64,000 nucleotides of DNA from Marinirhabdus sp963799365 (GTDB lineage: Bacteria; Bacteroidota; Bacteroidia; Flavobacteriales; Flavobacteriaceae): contig CAWCWV010000017.1 in assembly GCA_963799365.1 (NCBI GenBank), forward strand, positions 248,001-312,000, given 5' to 3'. Numbering within the stretch: the first letter of the stretch is position 1; every line of letters begins with the position of its first letter. Shown one piece after another: positions 52,517-60,921 of the stretch. The notes under the pieces were generated by a model. It was given only the letters and a program-made list of their open reading frames with translations. It searched no databases and was not told the origin of the DNA. A program made the position numbers and the translations under genes.

Positions 52517-54991
52517 TTATTTTTTTCTGCGGAACATGTTGAGGAAATACGCTAGGTAACCAGGATTTTTATCGTCTTCGTGGTAACTATTTCCATACTT
52601 TCCATACCCGCCATATCCGTAGCCATAGCCATACCCGTAGCCGTAGCCATAGCCGTATCTGGCCTTTTCTTCGTAGTAGTTTAGAACAAAACTAATATTC
52701 TTAACCTCACCCCGTTTATACTTATCATTAATCATGGCAAGCATCCGTTTGCGGGTATAATTTTGACGCACCATATAAATAGTGGCGTCTGAATATTTTA
52801 AAAGCTCCAGAGAATCGGACACCAAGCCCATAGGCGGACTGTCCAAAATAATGCAGTCGTATACTTCCTTTAGTTCTTCTATTAATACCTCCATGCGCTC
52901 GCTCATCAATAATTCTGAAGGGTTGGGCGGAATAGGTCCCGAGGTAATGATATCTAAGTTTGAAACTTTTGTTTGCTGAACAATATCGGCTACGGTAGCA
53001 TCATTCACCAAGAAATTTACGACACCCATTTTATTATTTATGTCGAAATCGTCAAAGATTTTAGGTTTCCGAAGGTCCAATCCTACCAACACTGTTTTCT
53101 TCTGGCTCAACGCAAATACGGAAGCAATGTTAATAGAAGTGAATGTCTTCCCTTCTCCACTTACAGAAGAAGTTACCAAAACCGTTTTACACCCTTCAAT
53201 ACCTTGTTTTCGATACAAAAACTGCAGCCCGGATCGCAATGCTCTAAACGCTTCTGCAATTCCCGATTTAGGCTTATTAAGTACCGCAAGATTTCCATCT
53301 ATACGGCTTTTACCAATAACCCCGAGAATAGGGATTCTGGAATTACGTTCTACATCGATTAACTGATGTACTTTGGTGTCAAAAAATACTCTAAGAAATA
53401 CAAATACAAATGGGATAATAAGTCCAAAGAGTAACGCCATTACATAGTTTAACTGTGTATTGGGTCCAATCTTTCCACCCCCTGTATCTTTGGCTTCATC
53501 TATTACCTGCACATCGCTAACATTGGCTGCCTTTACAAGATCGGCCTCACTCTTTTTAGCTAAAAATAAATTATAAACGCCTTCATTCAAACTAAACCTG
53601 CGTTCTATTTTTAAGAGATTCTGCTGTTCTTTTGGCAACTTGCGTATTTGTGCTTCCAAAGAACCTATCTCCCCCCTAATATTTGCCAGATCTTGGTTTT
53701 TTAACCCTTTAGAAGAAGTGATATTTTCAAGCAACACCTTTTTTAAAGCATCAATTTTTCTATCTATATCCAACAAAGGAGTAGCACCTTCTTTATAGGA
53801 ATACTCCAGCGTATTCCTACGTTGTGCCAATTGCACGATCTGCCCAACGCCTGCAACAATACTTGCTTCGGAAATTCCCGCTACCGAAGGTGCAGGAACA
53901 TCCCTGTAATCGGTACGGGTTCTTAAATAATTTTCCAGGCTACGGTAATAATCAAGTTCTCTATCTACGTTTTCTTTTCTAAGATCCAGCACATTAAGCT
54001 TAGACTTTATGTCTGCACCTTCAGTTTCTAAGTCGAAAACGGCATTTTTATCTTTAAAATCGTTCAACTCTTGTTCAACATCTTTCAACTCTTTCGACTT
54101 TGCATTTAAGCTACTATCTATAAACCTAATTGTCTTGGTGGCAAATAGGTTTTTACGTTCTAGCATAGCGTCGCTCAACACTTGCACAGAAGTGTTCAAA
54201 TAGTCCACAATACGCGACTTATTTCTACCAACAAGGCTTAGATTAAGCACAGAAGAACCTGATGCAGTCGGGTTTATTGCAATACCCAAATATTCTTTTA
54301 CCGTGCTGTCAAAATTGGAAAAACTAAAGTAATAGGCCTTATTGGGAATTACCTGTATATTTTCGTTTGGCAGAAATGTTCCGTGAAAATAAGGACTCTT
54401 TATAAGTGTACCAATCTGGAATGTCTTTTCATACAATCCGCCAGGCACAAATCTTTGTAGTTTTTCTTTTTTATGAGTATACACCTGAAACGCCTTGTTT
54501 CCTTCTTCAACAATTTCAGCAGAAAGTGTAAAGGTTACTGAATCTTTAAACACCACTTTAAATTGTTGCCCTAACAGCTGCGGTTTTGTAGTATCTACTT
54601 CAATAAAAAATGGAGTTTGCTTATACGCATCCACCAGCTGATATTTTCCGTCTCTCTGGTAATTTAAATAATACTGCAAGCGATCTACCACCTGTTCATT
54701 GTGGGTTCGAGAACGCAAGGTAACAACAGCTGTATTTACCTTATCGGTTGTACCTCCCCAATTAAAAGTTAAACTGGTATTGGCTGTAAAAAAAGGGTTT
54801 TGATCATCTTTAATGGTCACCAAGGTATCCATCTTGTAGACTGGTAATTTTCGAACATTTACATAATAGGCAATCCCAAAGGCAATAACCAGAGAAATTA
54901 AAAACAAAGGCCAGTAACTTAAAAGTTTAAACAGAAACCCCTTAAAATCGAAGTTTATCTGTACGTCGTTTATATTAAAATCTTCACTCAT
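52517..54991 (-). CDS. wzc: Polysaccharide co-polymerase/tyrosine autokinase (Wzc-like)
   Basis: An 824-residue inner-membrane protein. It has an N-terminal membrane span (LFLISLVIAFGIAYYVNVRK), a long periplasmic Wzz-like region with coiled coil (about residues 280-480), a PNTQLNYVMALLFGLIIPFV second span near 520, and a cytoplasmic BY-kinase domain. The latter shows Walker A VSGEGKTF (about 612), Walker A' VLVGLDLRKPK and Walker B CIILDSPPMG. The tail (about 780-800) is an alternating Tyr-Gly run that is the autophosphorylation cluster. Wzc controls chain length and the opening of Wza by cycles of phosphorylation. It overlaps wza by one base. No cognate phosphatase (Wzb) is seen in the window. 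Confidence 0.93.
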   Translation of the reverse strand: MSEDFNINDVQINFDFKGFLFKLLSYWPLFLISLVIAFGIAYYVNVRKLPVYKMDTLVTIKDDQNPFFTANTSLTFNWGGTTDKVNTAVVTLRSRTHNEQVVDRLQYYLNYQRDGKYQLVDAYKQTPFFIEVDTTKPQLLGQQFKVVFKDSVTFTLSAEIVEEGNKAFQVYTHKKEKLQRFVPGGLYEKTFQIGTLIKSPYFHGTFLPNENIQVIPNKAYYFSFSNFDSTVKEYLGIAINPTASGSSVLNLSLVGRNKSRIVDYLNTSVQVLSDAMLERKNLFATKTIRFIDSSLNAKSKELKDVEQELNDFKDKNAVFDLETEGADIKSKLNVLDLRKENVDRELDYYRSLENYLRTRTDYRDVPAPSVAGISEASIVAGVGQIVQLAQRRNTLEYSYKEGATPLLDIDRKIDALKKVLLENITSSKGLKNQDLANIRGEIGSLEAQIRKLPKEQQNLLKIERRFSLNEGVYNLFLAKKSEADLVKAANVSDVQVIDEAKDTGGGKIGPNTQLNYVMALLFGLIIPFVFVFLRVFFDTKVHQLIDVERNSRIPILGVIGKSRIDGNLAVLNKPKSGIAEAFRALRSGLQFLYRKQGIEGCKTVLVTSSVSGEGKTFTSINIASVFALSQKKTVLVGLDLRKPKIFDDFDINNKMGVVNFLVNDATVADIVQQTKVSNLDIITSGPIPPNPSELLMSERMEVLIEELKEVYDCIILDSPPMGLVSDSLELLKYSDATIYMVRQNYTRKRMLAMINDKYKRGEVKNISFVLNYYEEKARYGYGYGYGYGYGYGYGGYGKYGNSYHEDDKNPGYLAYFLNMFRRKK

Positions 54992-55785
54992 TATAGCCTA
55001 GTAAATAAGAGTACAGTTGTTACCAAAGCCGTAAAAACAGTTAGAATGGTAGTAAAAGACTGCAAACCAGTTGTTCCTGTACCCAAAGCCTTTTGTGGCA
55101 ATGGATTTATCAAGATAAGATCGTTGGGTTGCACCCAATAATAAGGGGAGTTCATCGCACTAATTTGTGTTAGATCTATATGATGTACTTTCTGCCCTGC
55201 CGGGTATTGGCGTATAATAATTACATCCTTCCTGTCTCCAGTGATTGTAATGTCTCCACTATTCGCAATGGCTTCCATGATTGTGATAGCATCTCTATAA
55301 ATGATCCGAGAACCAGGCCCACTTATTTCTCCATTTATGGTATATCGTATTCCAGCTAATTTCACTGTAATAAAAAGTTCTGCCTGGGCTTTAAACGTAG
55401 ATTCCAGTAATTTTTTTTCTATCTTTTCTCTTATCTCATTTACAGTTAAGCCTAAAACAGCGATCTCTCCTATTTCAGGAACACGAATATTTCCGTGAGG
55501 ATCCACCACAAAACCGTCATAATACAAACGCTCTTCACCCGTAGCATTAGGATTATTATTTCCTGTTGGATTAAAGGTAGCAACTCCTTCTGGATCTATA
55601 GCCTTTCCACGAATACTCAACAAATCGTTCACTTGCACACGGTACGGCTCTTGTTTCTTTTGCAAGGTGTACAAACTATCGGCGTTATTACCATCTTCTT
55701 GAAGATATACCAGCTGTTTGGTAGAAATACACGAGGTAAACCCTAAGGTAATTACTAGCAGTAAAAACAGGTACTTACAGTTCAT
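54991..55785 (-). CDS. wza: Polysaccharide export outer-membrane lipoprotein (Wza-like)
   Basis: A 264-residue lipoprotein: the signal peptide ends in LGFTSC with Cys19 as lipidation site. The Poly_export domain follows (EPYRVQVNDLLSIRGKAIDP), then GFVVDPHGNIRVPEIGEIAV and an SLBB domain (IRYTINGEISGPGSRIIYRD). A C-terminal hydrophobic helix (ILTVFTALVTTVLLF) is usual in Bacteroidota Wza. It forms the outer-membrane pore for the chain, gated by Wzc. It is the first gene of the locus, 105 bp from the divergent ABC-F start, with a good promoter box 20 bp upstream. Confidence 0.92.
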   Translation of the reverse strand: MNCKYLFLLLVITLGFTSCISTKQLVYLQEDGNNADSLYTLQKKQEPYRVQVNDLLSIRGKAIDPEGVATFNPTGNNNPNATGEERLYYDGFVVDPHGNIRVPEIGEIAVLGLTVNEIREKIEKKLLESTFKAQAELFITVKLAGIRYTINGEISGPGSRIIYRDAITIMEAIANSGDITITGDRKDVIIIRQYPAGQKVHHIDLTQISAMNSPYYWVQPNDLILINPLPQKALGTGTTGLQSFTTILTVFTALVTTVLLFTRL

Positions 55786-55805
55786 AGATTAGGGTTGAAT
55801 TGTGA

Positions 55806-55836
55806 CAAATATAAAGCAACCTTCACAATAATGAAA
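55806..55836 (-). promoter_or_regulatory. Candidate Bacteroidota promoter for wza-wzc
   Basis: On the minus strand a perfect TATATTTG (-7, TAnnTTTG) lies at 55806-55813 and TTTC (-33 site, consensus TTTG) at 55833-55836, with 19 bp between. Transcription would start near 55799, about 14 bases before the wza ATG. It is the best promoter match found at the head of the glycan locus. Confidence 0.55.
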
Positions 55837-55889
55837 GGTATTTTACGGGTTCTGCCTAAAAACACCTTATTTTGCAAAAAATTGTATAC

Positions 55890-57758
55890 GTGAACTATCT
55901 TTCAGTAGAAAATATTGCAAAATCTTTTGGAGAGCGCGTCCTCTTTAAAGGCATTTCCTTCGGCATTAACGAAGGACAAAAAATAGGCTTCGTCGCCAAG
56001 AATGGAACAGGAAAAACTTCGTTGCTGAACATGCTCTCCGGAGAAAACGTTCCAGACGAAGGGGAAATTGTATTCAGAAAAAATCTGAAAACAGCCTTTC
56101 TCTCCCAGGAACCTAACCTCAACCCAGACTTAACTATAGAGGAAACTATCTTAGCCTCCGACAATCCAATACTAAAAATCATTGCACGCTACGAAAAAGC
56201 ATTGAAAAACCCAGAGGAAACTGAAATCTATCAAGCAGCCTTTGATGACATGGACGCCCACAACGCCTGGGATTTTGAAACCCGCTATACGCAAATTCTC
56301 CACAAACTGAAATTGGAAAATCTTGCCATAAAAGTAAACAGCCTTTCTGGAGGACAAAAAAAGAGGCTAGCACTTGCTTCGGCATTGTTACAAAATCCAG
56401 ACCTGCTCATTATGGATGAGCCCACCAACCATTTGGACCTGGAGATGATAGAATGGCTGGAACAATTGTTCGCCAAAGAAAATTTCACCATTTTTATGGT
56501 TACGCACGACCGGTATTTCTTAGAACGTGTCTGTAACGAAATTGTAGAATTAGACGAAGGACAACTCTACAGCTATAAAGGGAATTATAGCTACTATCTA
56601 GAAAAACGTGACGCAAGAATAGAAACTCAAGCCACTGAAACTGGTAAAGCAAAACAACTCTATAAAAAAGAATTGGATTGGATGCGTCGCCAACCCAAAG
56701 CGCGTACCACCAAAAGCAAAAGCCGCATAGACGATTTTACCGAAATAAAACAACGTGCCCACCAGCGTCGGAACGAGCAGGAAGTAGAACTAGAACTCAA
56801 TATGGAGCGGCTAGGCACAAAGATCATAGAACTACACAATGTCTCAAAAAGCTACGGCGACAAAGCACTTTTCACCAATATTAATTATAATTTCCAAAAA
56901 GGGGAACGTGCTGGAATTATTGGGAAAAACGGAACAGGAAAATCTACGTTCCTGAATATGTTAACCGGACAAATACAACCAGATACTGGAAAAGTAGTGA
57001 TTGGTGATACCATCCATTTTGGTTATTATACCCAAAAAGGAATGAATATTAAACCAGGCCAAAAAGTAATTGATGTAGTTCGGGAATTTGGAGATTATAT
57101 TCCACTGAAGAAAGGCCGACAGATATCTGCAGGACAATTATTGGAACGTTTTCTATTCGACCGAAAAAAACAATACGACTTTGTAGAAAAATTGAGTGGC
57201 GGTGAGAAAAAACGTTTGTATTTATGCACTGTCCTTATTAAAAATCCTAATTTTTTAATTCTGGATGAGCCTACCAACGATCTGGACATAGTGACATTAA
57301 ATGTATTAGAAAGTTTTCTGTTGGATTTTCCGGGCTGCCTGCTAGTGGTATCTCACGACCGTTATTTTATGGATAAAATTGTAGATCACCTCTTTATTTT
57401 TAAAGGCGAAGGTGAAATTCAGGATTTTCCTGGGAATTATAGTGATTACCGAATTTATGAAGATAGCACCCCTTCAGAAAATAAAAATGTAACAACCGAC
57501 AACAAACCCAAAAACGATTGGAAAAAAGACCAGAACAAGCCGCAACTTAGCTATAACGAACAAAAAGAACACGGAAGGCTCGTAAATGAAATCGCTAAAC
57601 TAGAAAAACAACGCGAAACCCTTCAAAATAAATTTGCTACCGAAAACTGGGATGGGGAAGAAATAGACAAACAATCCAAAGTGCTACAAGATATTATAGA
57701 TACCATTGAAGAAAAAGAAATGCGCTGGTTTGAACTAAGTGAGAAATTGGAGGGGTAG
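55890..57758 (+). CDS. ABC-F family ATPase (Uup-like)
   Basis: A 622-residue soluble protein with two ABC domains and no membrane spans. I use the GTG at 55890-55892, because the family begins MNYLSVENIAKSFGERVLF; a TTG six codons earlier is possible. Domain 1 has AKNGTGKTSLL, LSGGQKKRLALASALL and IMDEPTNHLDL; domain 2 has IGKNGTGKSTFLN, LSGGEKKRLYLCTVLI and ILDEPTNDLDI. The linker between them (RRQPKARTTKSKSRIDDF) and the C-terminal coiled coil (about 555-620) match Uup/YfmR-type members. These act on ribosomes or branched DNA rather than as transporters. Divergent from wza. Confidence 0.92.
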   Translation: MNYLSVENIAKSFGERVLFKGISFGINEGQKIGFVAKNGTGKTSLLNMLSGENVPDEGEIVFRKNLKTAFLSQEPNLNPDLTIEETILASDNPILKIIARYEKALKNPEETEIYQAAFDDMDAHNAWDFETRYTQILHKLKLENLAIKVNSLSGGQKKRLALASALLQNPDLLIMDEPTNHLDLEMIEWLEQLFAKENFTIFMVTHDRYFLERVCNEIVELDEGQLYSYKGNYSYYLEKRDARIETQATETGKAKQLYKKELDWMRRQPKARTTKSKSRIDDFTEIKQRAHQRRNEQEVELELNMERLGTKIIELHNVSKSYGDKALFTNINYNFQKGERAGIIGKNGTGKSTFLNMLTGQIQPDTGKVVIGDTIHFGYYTQKGMNIKPGQKVIDVVREFGDYIPLKKGRQISAGQLLERFLFDRKKQYDFVEKLSGGEKKRLYLCTVLIKNPNFLILDEPTNDLDIVTLNVLESFLLDFPGCLLVVSHDRYFMDKIVDHLFIFKGEGEIQDFPGNYSDYRIYEDSTPSENKNVTTDNKPKNDWKKDQNKPQLSYNEQKEHGRLVNEIAKLEKQRETLQNKFATENWDGEEIDKQSKVLQDIIDTIEEKEMRWFELSEKLEG

Positions 57759-57792
57759 CCGACAGCTTGTTGGACGCTTCGCTGGTAGCATT

Positions 57793-57855
57793 GAGCAGTG
57801 AGCAGTGAGCAGTGAGGAGTGAGGAGTGAGTAGTGAGTAGTGAGTAGTGAGTAGT
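57793..57855. repeat. GAGNAGT 7-nt tandem array
   Basis: Three GAGCAGT, two GAGGAGT and four GAGTAGT units in a row, starting 35 bases after the ABC-F stop codon. Each unit contains TGA or TAG in some frame, and the 7-nt period rotates the frame. Same family as 50238-50272 and 59898-59971. Confidence 0.9.
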
Positions 57856-57931
57856 AGCTAAAGTTGTAAAAAAATATTTCTTTAACTCAGGTATTAAAAC
57901 GTATAAAAAGATGCTCCAGACGGCGACCAGA

Positions 57932-58021
57932 ACCTAAAAACCCAGAACTCACAACCGACAACCGACAACCGAGAACTGAAAACTGAAAACTGAAAACTGA
58001 GAACTGAGAACTAAAAACTAA
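57932..58021. repeat. AACTGAA-type 7-nt tandem array up to the methyltransferase start
   Basis: Units AACCGAC (twice), AACCGAG, AACTGAA (three times), AACTGAG (twice) and AACTAAA run without a break into the ATG at 58022, so no Shine-Dalgarno or leader of its own is left in front of the gene. Same family as the arrays around the four-helix-bundle gene. Confidence 0.88.
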
Positions 58022-58795
58022 ATGTACCACCAATTAAAATCATATCTTAAATTCCTGCTCCGCTCCACGAATCAACATGGGGTGCACTCGCCTTTTGTAT
58101 TCGACTTGGTGACCAACTGTTTTTATGACAAAAAGCAATATCCTCACTATACTACTTTAAAAAAGCACCGAAGCAAGCTAAAAGCAGATACTTCCACCCT
58201 CTTCATAACCGATTTTGGTGCGGGGTCTAAAGTATTTAAGAGCAATAAACGCCCTGTGAATGCCATCGCAAAAAATGCTGGGGTTTCGGCAAAACGGCAA
58301 CGACTATTATTTCGGTTGGCGCAATATTTTAAACCTGAAGCAGTACTGGAATTAGGCACTTCCTTGGGAATGGGAACTATGGCGCTTGCGTTGGGTGCGC
58401 CTTTTGCAAAAATTACTACAGTGGAAGGCTGTACGGCAACTTCAGCAATAGCGAAAAGGCATCTTAATGACTTCGGAATAAAAAACAGTCAACTTAAAAC
58501 ATCAACATTTGAAATATTTTTACAGCAAACCACTGCGGAAACTTTCGACCTCGTTTATATAGATGGAAATCATAGTAAAGAAGCTACAATATATTATTTT
58601 GAAAGCCTACTGAAATTTGCTACAAACGATTCCCTTTTTATCTTTGACGATATTTACTGGAGCCCTGAAATGACCAAAGCCTGGCAGGAAATTATTGCCC
58701 ATCCAAAGGTTACAGTGAGTATCGATACGTTTCAATGGGGATTCATTTTCTTCAGAAAAGAACAACCGAAGGAGCATTTTAGCATCAGAGTGTAG
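58022..58795 (+). CDS. Class I SAM-dependent methyltransferase (O-methyltransferase-like)
   Basis: A 257-residue protein. HGVHSPFVFDLVTNCFYD near the N-terminus is typical of a Bacteroidota-specific group; AVLELGTSLGMGTMALAL is motif I; ITTVEGCTATSAIAKRH follows; FDLVYIDGNHSKEATIYYF and LFIFDDIYWSPEM supply the D-x-x-H and DD pair of metal-dependent O-methyltransferases. Substrate unknown. It is framed by two tandem arrays: 7-nt units directly before the ATG and 8-nt units directly from the stop codon on. Not part of the glycan operon, being on the other strand. Confidence 0.82.
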   Translation: MYHQLKSYLKFLLRSTNQHGVHSPFVFDLVTNCFYDKKQYPHYTTLKKHRSKLKADTSTLFITDFGAGSKVFKSNKRPVNAIAKNAGVSAKRQRLLFRLAQYFKPEAVLELGTSLGMGTMALALGAPFAKITTVEGCTATSAIAKRHLNDFGIKNSQLKTSTFEIFLQQTTAETFDLVYIDGNHSKEATIYYFESLLKFATNDSLFIFDDIYWSPEMTKAWQEIIAHPKVTVSIDTFQWGFIFFRKEQPKEHFSIRV

Positions 58796-59035
58796 ATGTG
58801 TGGATGTGTGGATGTGTGGATGTGTAGATGCGAAGATGGGAAGATGTGCGGATGTGTGGATGTGTAGATGTGTAGATGTGAAGATGTGAAGATGTGTAGA
58901 TGTGTAGATGTGTAGATGTGAAGATGTGCGGATGTGTGGATGTGTAGATGTGCGGATGTGTGGATGTGTGGATGTGTGGATGTGTGGATGTGTGGATGTG
59001 TGGATGTGTGGATGTGTGGATGTGTGGATGTGTGG
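58790..59035. repeat. GATGTGTG 8-nt tandem array from the stop codon of the methyltransferase
   Basis: About 30 units of 8 nt (GTGTGGAT, GTGTAGAT, GTGAAGAT, GTGCGGAT, GGGAAGAT) begin inside the last codon and stop of the upstream gene (GTG-TAG-AT) and fill most of the 403-bp gap 58796-59198. The distal third is almost pure GTGTGGAT, the proximal part more varied, as if copies were added at the far end. After 59036 the gap has AT-rich sequence and a candidate promoter. Confidence 0.92.
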
Positions 59036-59107
59036 AAATATTCTTGATTTTGATAGTTGAAATTTGGGTTTTGCAATTTGTTATTTAGTATTTTGTAACA
59101 AGATGGA

Positions 59108-59115
59108 TACCTTTG
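59108..59115 (+). promoter_or_regulatory. Candidate -7 box for the LolD-like gene
   Basis: TACCTTTG, a perfect TAnnTTTG match followed by C, stands 84 bp before the ATG of the ABC ATPase. The -33 element is weak (TTTA about 20 bp upstream), so the call rests mainly on the -7 box. Confidence 0.4.
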
Positions 59116-59198
59116 CGTCTTATGAGCATTCCATTGTCACACTAAGCGCAGTCGAAGTGTAATTATGAGCTGAAATCTTAACATTCCAACCGAACCTT

Positions 59199-59900
59199 AT
59201 GAGTCTTGTTATTAAAATTAGAAACATCATTCGTGATTTCCCATTAGGGCAAGAAATTGTACACGTTTTAAAAGGAATTGACCTCGATATTGAAAAAGGA
59301 GATTATGTAGCATTGATGGGGCCTTCCGGTTCTGGAAAATCTACATTGATGAATCTTTTAGGTTGTCTGGACACGCCAACATCTGGTAGCTATGAGCTAA
59401 ACGGTACCGACGTAAGCAACCTAAGTGACGACCAATTGGCTGAAATACGCAACAAAGAAATAGGCTTCGTGTTTCAAACTTTTAACCTCCTCCCAAGAAC
59501 AACCGCCCTGGAAAATGTAGCGCTCCCCATGGTATATGCAGGAGCTTCCAAAGCCGAACGTACCAAACGTGCCGAGCAAGTTTTACACGATGTGGGCCTA
59601 GGAGACAGAATGGACCACCGTCCTAATCAACTCTCTGGAGGACAACGACAGCGTGTAGCAGTAGGACGCGCCTTAGTAAACCATCCTTCTATTATATTGG
59701 CAGATGAGCCCACAGGAAACCTAGATAGTAAAACTTCGGTAGAAATCATGAAATTGTTCCAAGAGATTCACGATGCAGGAAACACCGTTATTATTGTAAC
59801 CCACGAAGAAGAAATCGCCGAGCACGCCCACAGGGTAATTAGGCTTAGAGATGGCGTTGTGGAGACGGATGTGAGGAATAAAGAATGGGTGGTTAAGTAG
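59199..59900 (+). CDS. ABC transporter ATP-binding protein (LolD/MacB type)
   Basis: A 233-residue ATPase: Walker A LMGPSGSGKSTLMNLLG, Q-loop GFVFQTFNLLPRT, signature NQLSGGQRQRVAVGRAL, Walker B IILADEPTGNLDSKTSVEI and switch VTHEEEIAEHAHR. The QTFNLLPRTTALENVALPM phrase places it in the LolD/MacB group, which extracts lipoproteins or pumps compounds together with FtsX-like permeases. No permease is adjacent, so its partner must be elsewhere. Its TAG stop is the first unit of a GTAGTGA array. Confidence 0.9.
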   Translation: MSLVIKIRNIIRDFPLGQEIVHVLKGIDLDIEKGDYVALMGPSGSGKSTLMNLLGCLDTPTSGSYELNGTDVSNLSDDQLAEIRNKEIGFVFQTFNLLPRTTALENVALPMVYAGASKAERTKRAEQVLHDVGLGDRMDHRPNQLSGGQRQRVAVGRALVNHPSIILADEPTGNLDSKTSVEIMKLFQEIHDAGNTVIIVTHEEEIAEHAHRVIRLRDGVVETDVRNKEWVVK

Positions 59901-59971
59901 TGAGTAGTGAGTAGTGAGTAGTGAGTAGTGAGTAGTGAGTAGTGAGTAGTGAGTAGTGAGTAGTGAGTAGT
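59898..59971. repeat. GTAGTGA 7-nt tandem array starting at the LolD-like stop codon
   Basis: Ten nearly perfect GTAGTGA units; the TAG of the gene's stop codon (59898-59900) is in the first unit. All three frames are closed within about six codons by TAG or TGA. The remaining gap to 60126 shows nothing further that I recognise. Confidence 0.9.
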
Positions 59972-60126
59972 GAAAATTATTTTTCCAAGGAATGCACGTC
60001 CAACTCATCTTGACAATATACAGGGTTGTATCGAAGATCACGACGCATTAACTTCTCAACACATAGACTCCTAAACGCCGCAACTTTTCTTTGGATTTTT
60101 GAACTTGAAATTTGTATTTTTACATC

Positions 60127-60315
60127 ATGTTCGCGATAAGCTTCTACGACCCCTATATTGTCATTTTTGGTCTTTTAATTCTGGCCGTCCTCGTATTTTA
60201 TTGGAATAAGAAAAATACTAGCAAAAACCGTGACCGCAGGCAACGTAACTTTAAGAGTAGCTATGAGGAGCGCAAAAGAGAGCGAGAGAGGAAGAAAAGA
60301 GAGAATCAACCCTGA
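60127..60315 (+). CDS. Small single-span membrane protein, unknown function
   Basis: A 62-residue protein from the ATG at 60127; a TTG five codons upstream is less likely. Residues 6-27 (FYDPYIVIFGLLILAVLVFY) form one membrane helix; the rest is highly charged and basic (NFKSSYEERKRERERKKREN), so it should lie in the cytoplasm. Not recognised as a named family. It lies 8 bp before the adenosyltransferase gene and is probably cotranscribed with it. The codon pattern and the clean helix-plus-tail design support a real gene. Confidence 0.65.
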   Translation: MFAISFYDPYIVIFGLLILAVLVFYWNKKNTSKNRDRRQRNFKSSYEERKRERERKKRENQP

Positions 60316-60323
60316 AAAATAAT

Positions 60324-60896
60324 ATGAAAATCTATACTAAAACAGGCGATAAAGGAACCACTGCACTTTTTGGTGGAACTCGCGTCCCAAAACACCATAT
60401 CCGTATTGAAAGCTACGGCACTGTGGATGAGTTGAACAGTTACATTGGACTTATCAGAGATCAGAAAATAGATCCTCGAAGCAAAGAAATTTTAATCCAT
60501 ATTCAAGATAGGTTGTTTACTGTAGGCGCAATCCTGGCGACAGATCCTGAAAAAGCTATTCTCAAAAGTGGTAAGGAACGGTTAAATATTCCTAAAATTT
60601 CAGAAGAGAACATCACCCTGCTCGAAACCGAAATGGATTGCATGAACGATTCCCTCCCACAAATGACGCATTTTGTACTCCCTGGCGGCCATACCACAGT
60701 GTCATATTGTCACATTGCCCGCTGTGTTTGCCGTCGAGCCGAACGTTTGGCAACACAATTACACGAACAAGAGCCCACAGACGAACGTGTTTTAATATAC
60801 TTAAACCGACTTTCTGACTACCTATTTGTGCTGGCACGGAAGTTGTCTAAAGACTTACAAGCAGAGGAGGTAAAGTGGATTCCTGAGAAATTATAA
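60324..60896 (+). CDS. Cob(I)alamin adenosyltransferase, PduO type
   Basis: A 190-residue enzyme that transfers adenosyl from ATP to cob(I)alamin, making coenzyme B12. The N-terminus KIYTKTGDKGTTALFGGTRV is the ATP loop; RIESYGTVDELNSYIGLIRD follows; FVLPGGHTTVSYCHIARCVC and RRAERLA carry the conserved Arg residues of the subunit interface; LNRLSDYLFVLARKL is the usual end. Full length, trimeric family. Flavobacteria use it to salvage B12 for methionine or methylmalonyl-CoA enzymes. Preceded by the small membrane protein. Confidence 0.93.
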   Translation: MKIYTKTGDKGTTALFGGTRVPKHHIRIESYGTVDELNSYIGLIRDQKIDPRSKEILIHIQDRLFTVGAILATDPEKAILKSGKERLNIPKISEENITLLETEMDCMNDSLPQMTHFVLPGGHTTVSYCHIARCVCRRAERLATQLHEQEPTDERVLIYLNRLSDYLFVLARKLSKDLQAEEVKWIPEKL

Positions 60897-60921
60897 TAAC
60901 TCGATAAGTTTTAACTGGAAA

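Noticed and set aside
55872..55890. TTG start for the ABC-F gene
   Set aside because: The six extra codons do not fit the family; GTG at 55890 gives the usual start NYLSVENI.
58732..59076. 114-residue ORF on the minus strand with HTSTHPHI repeats
   Set aside because: It is only the translation of the 8-nt tandem array plus the complement of the methyltransferase end; no start context and no protein-like variation.
59721..60041. 106-residue ORF on the minus strand with YSLLTTH repeats
   Set aside because: Translation of the GTAGTGA array and the antisense of the LolD-like gene.
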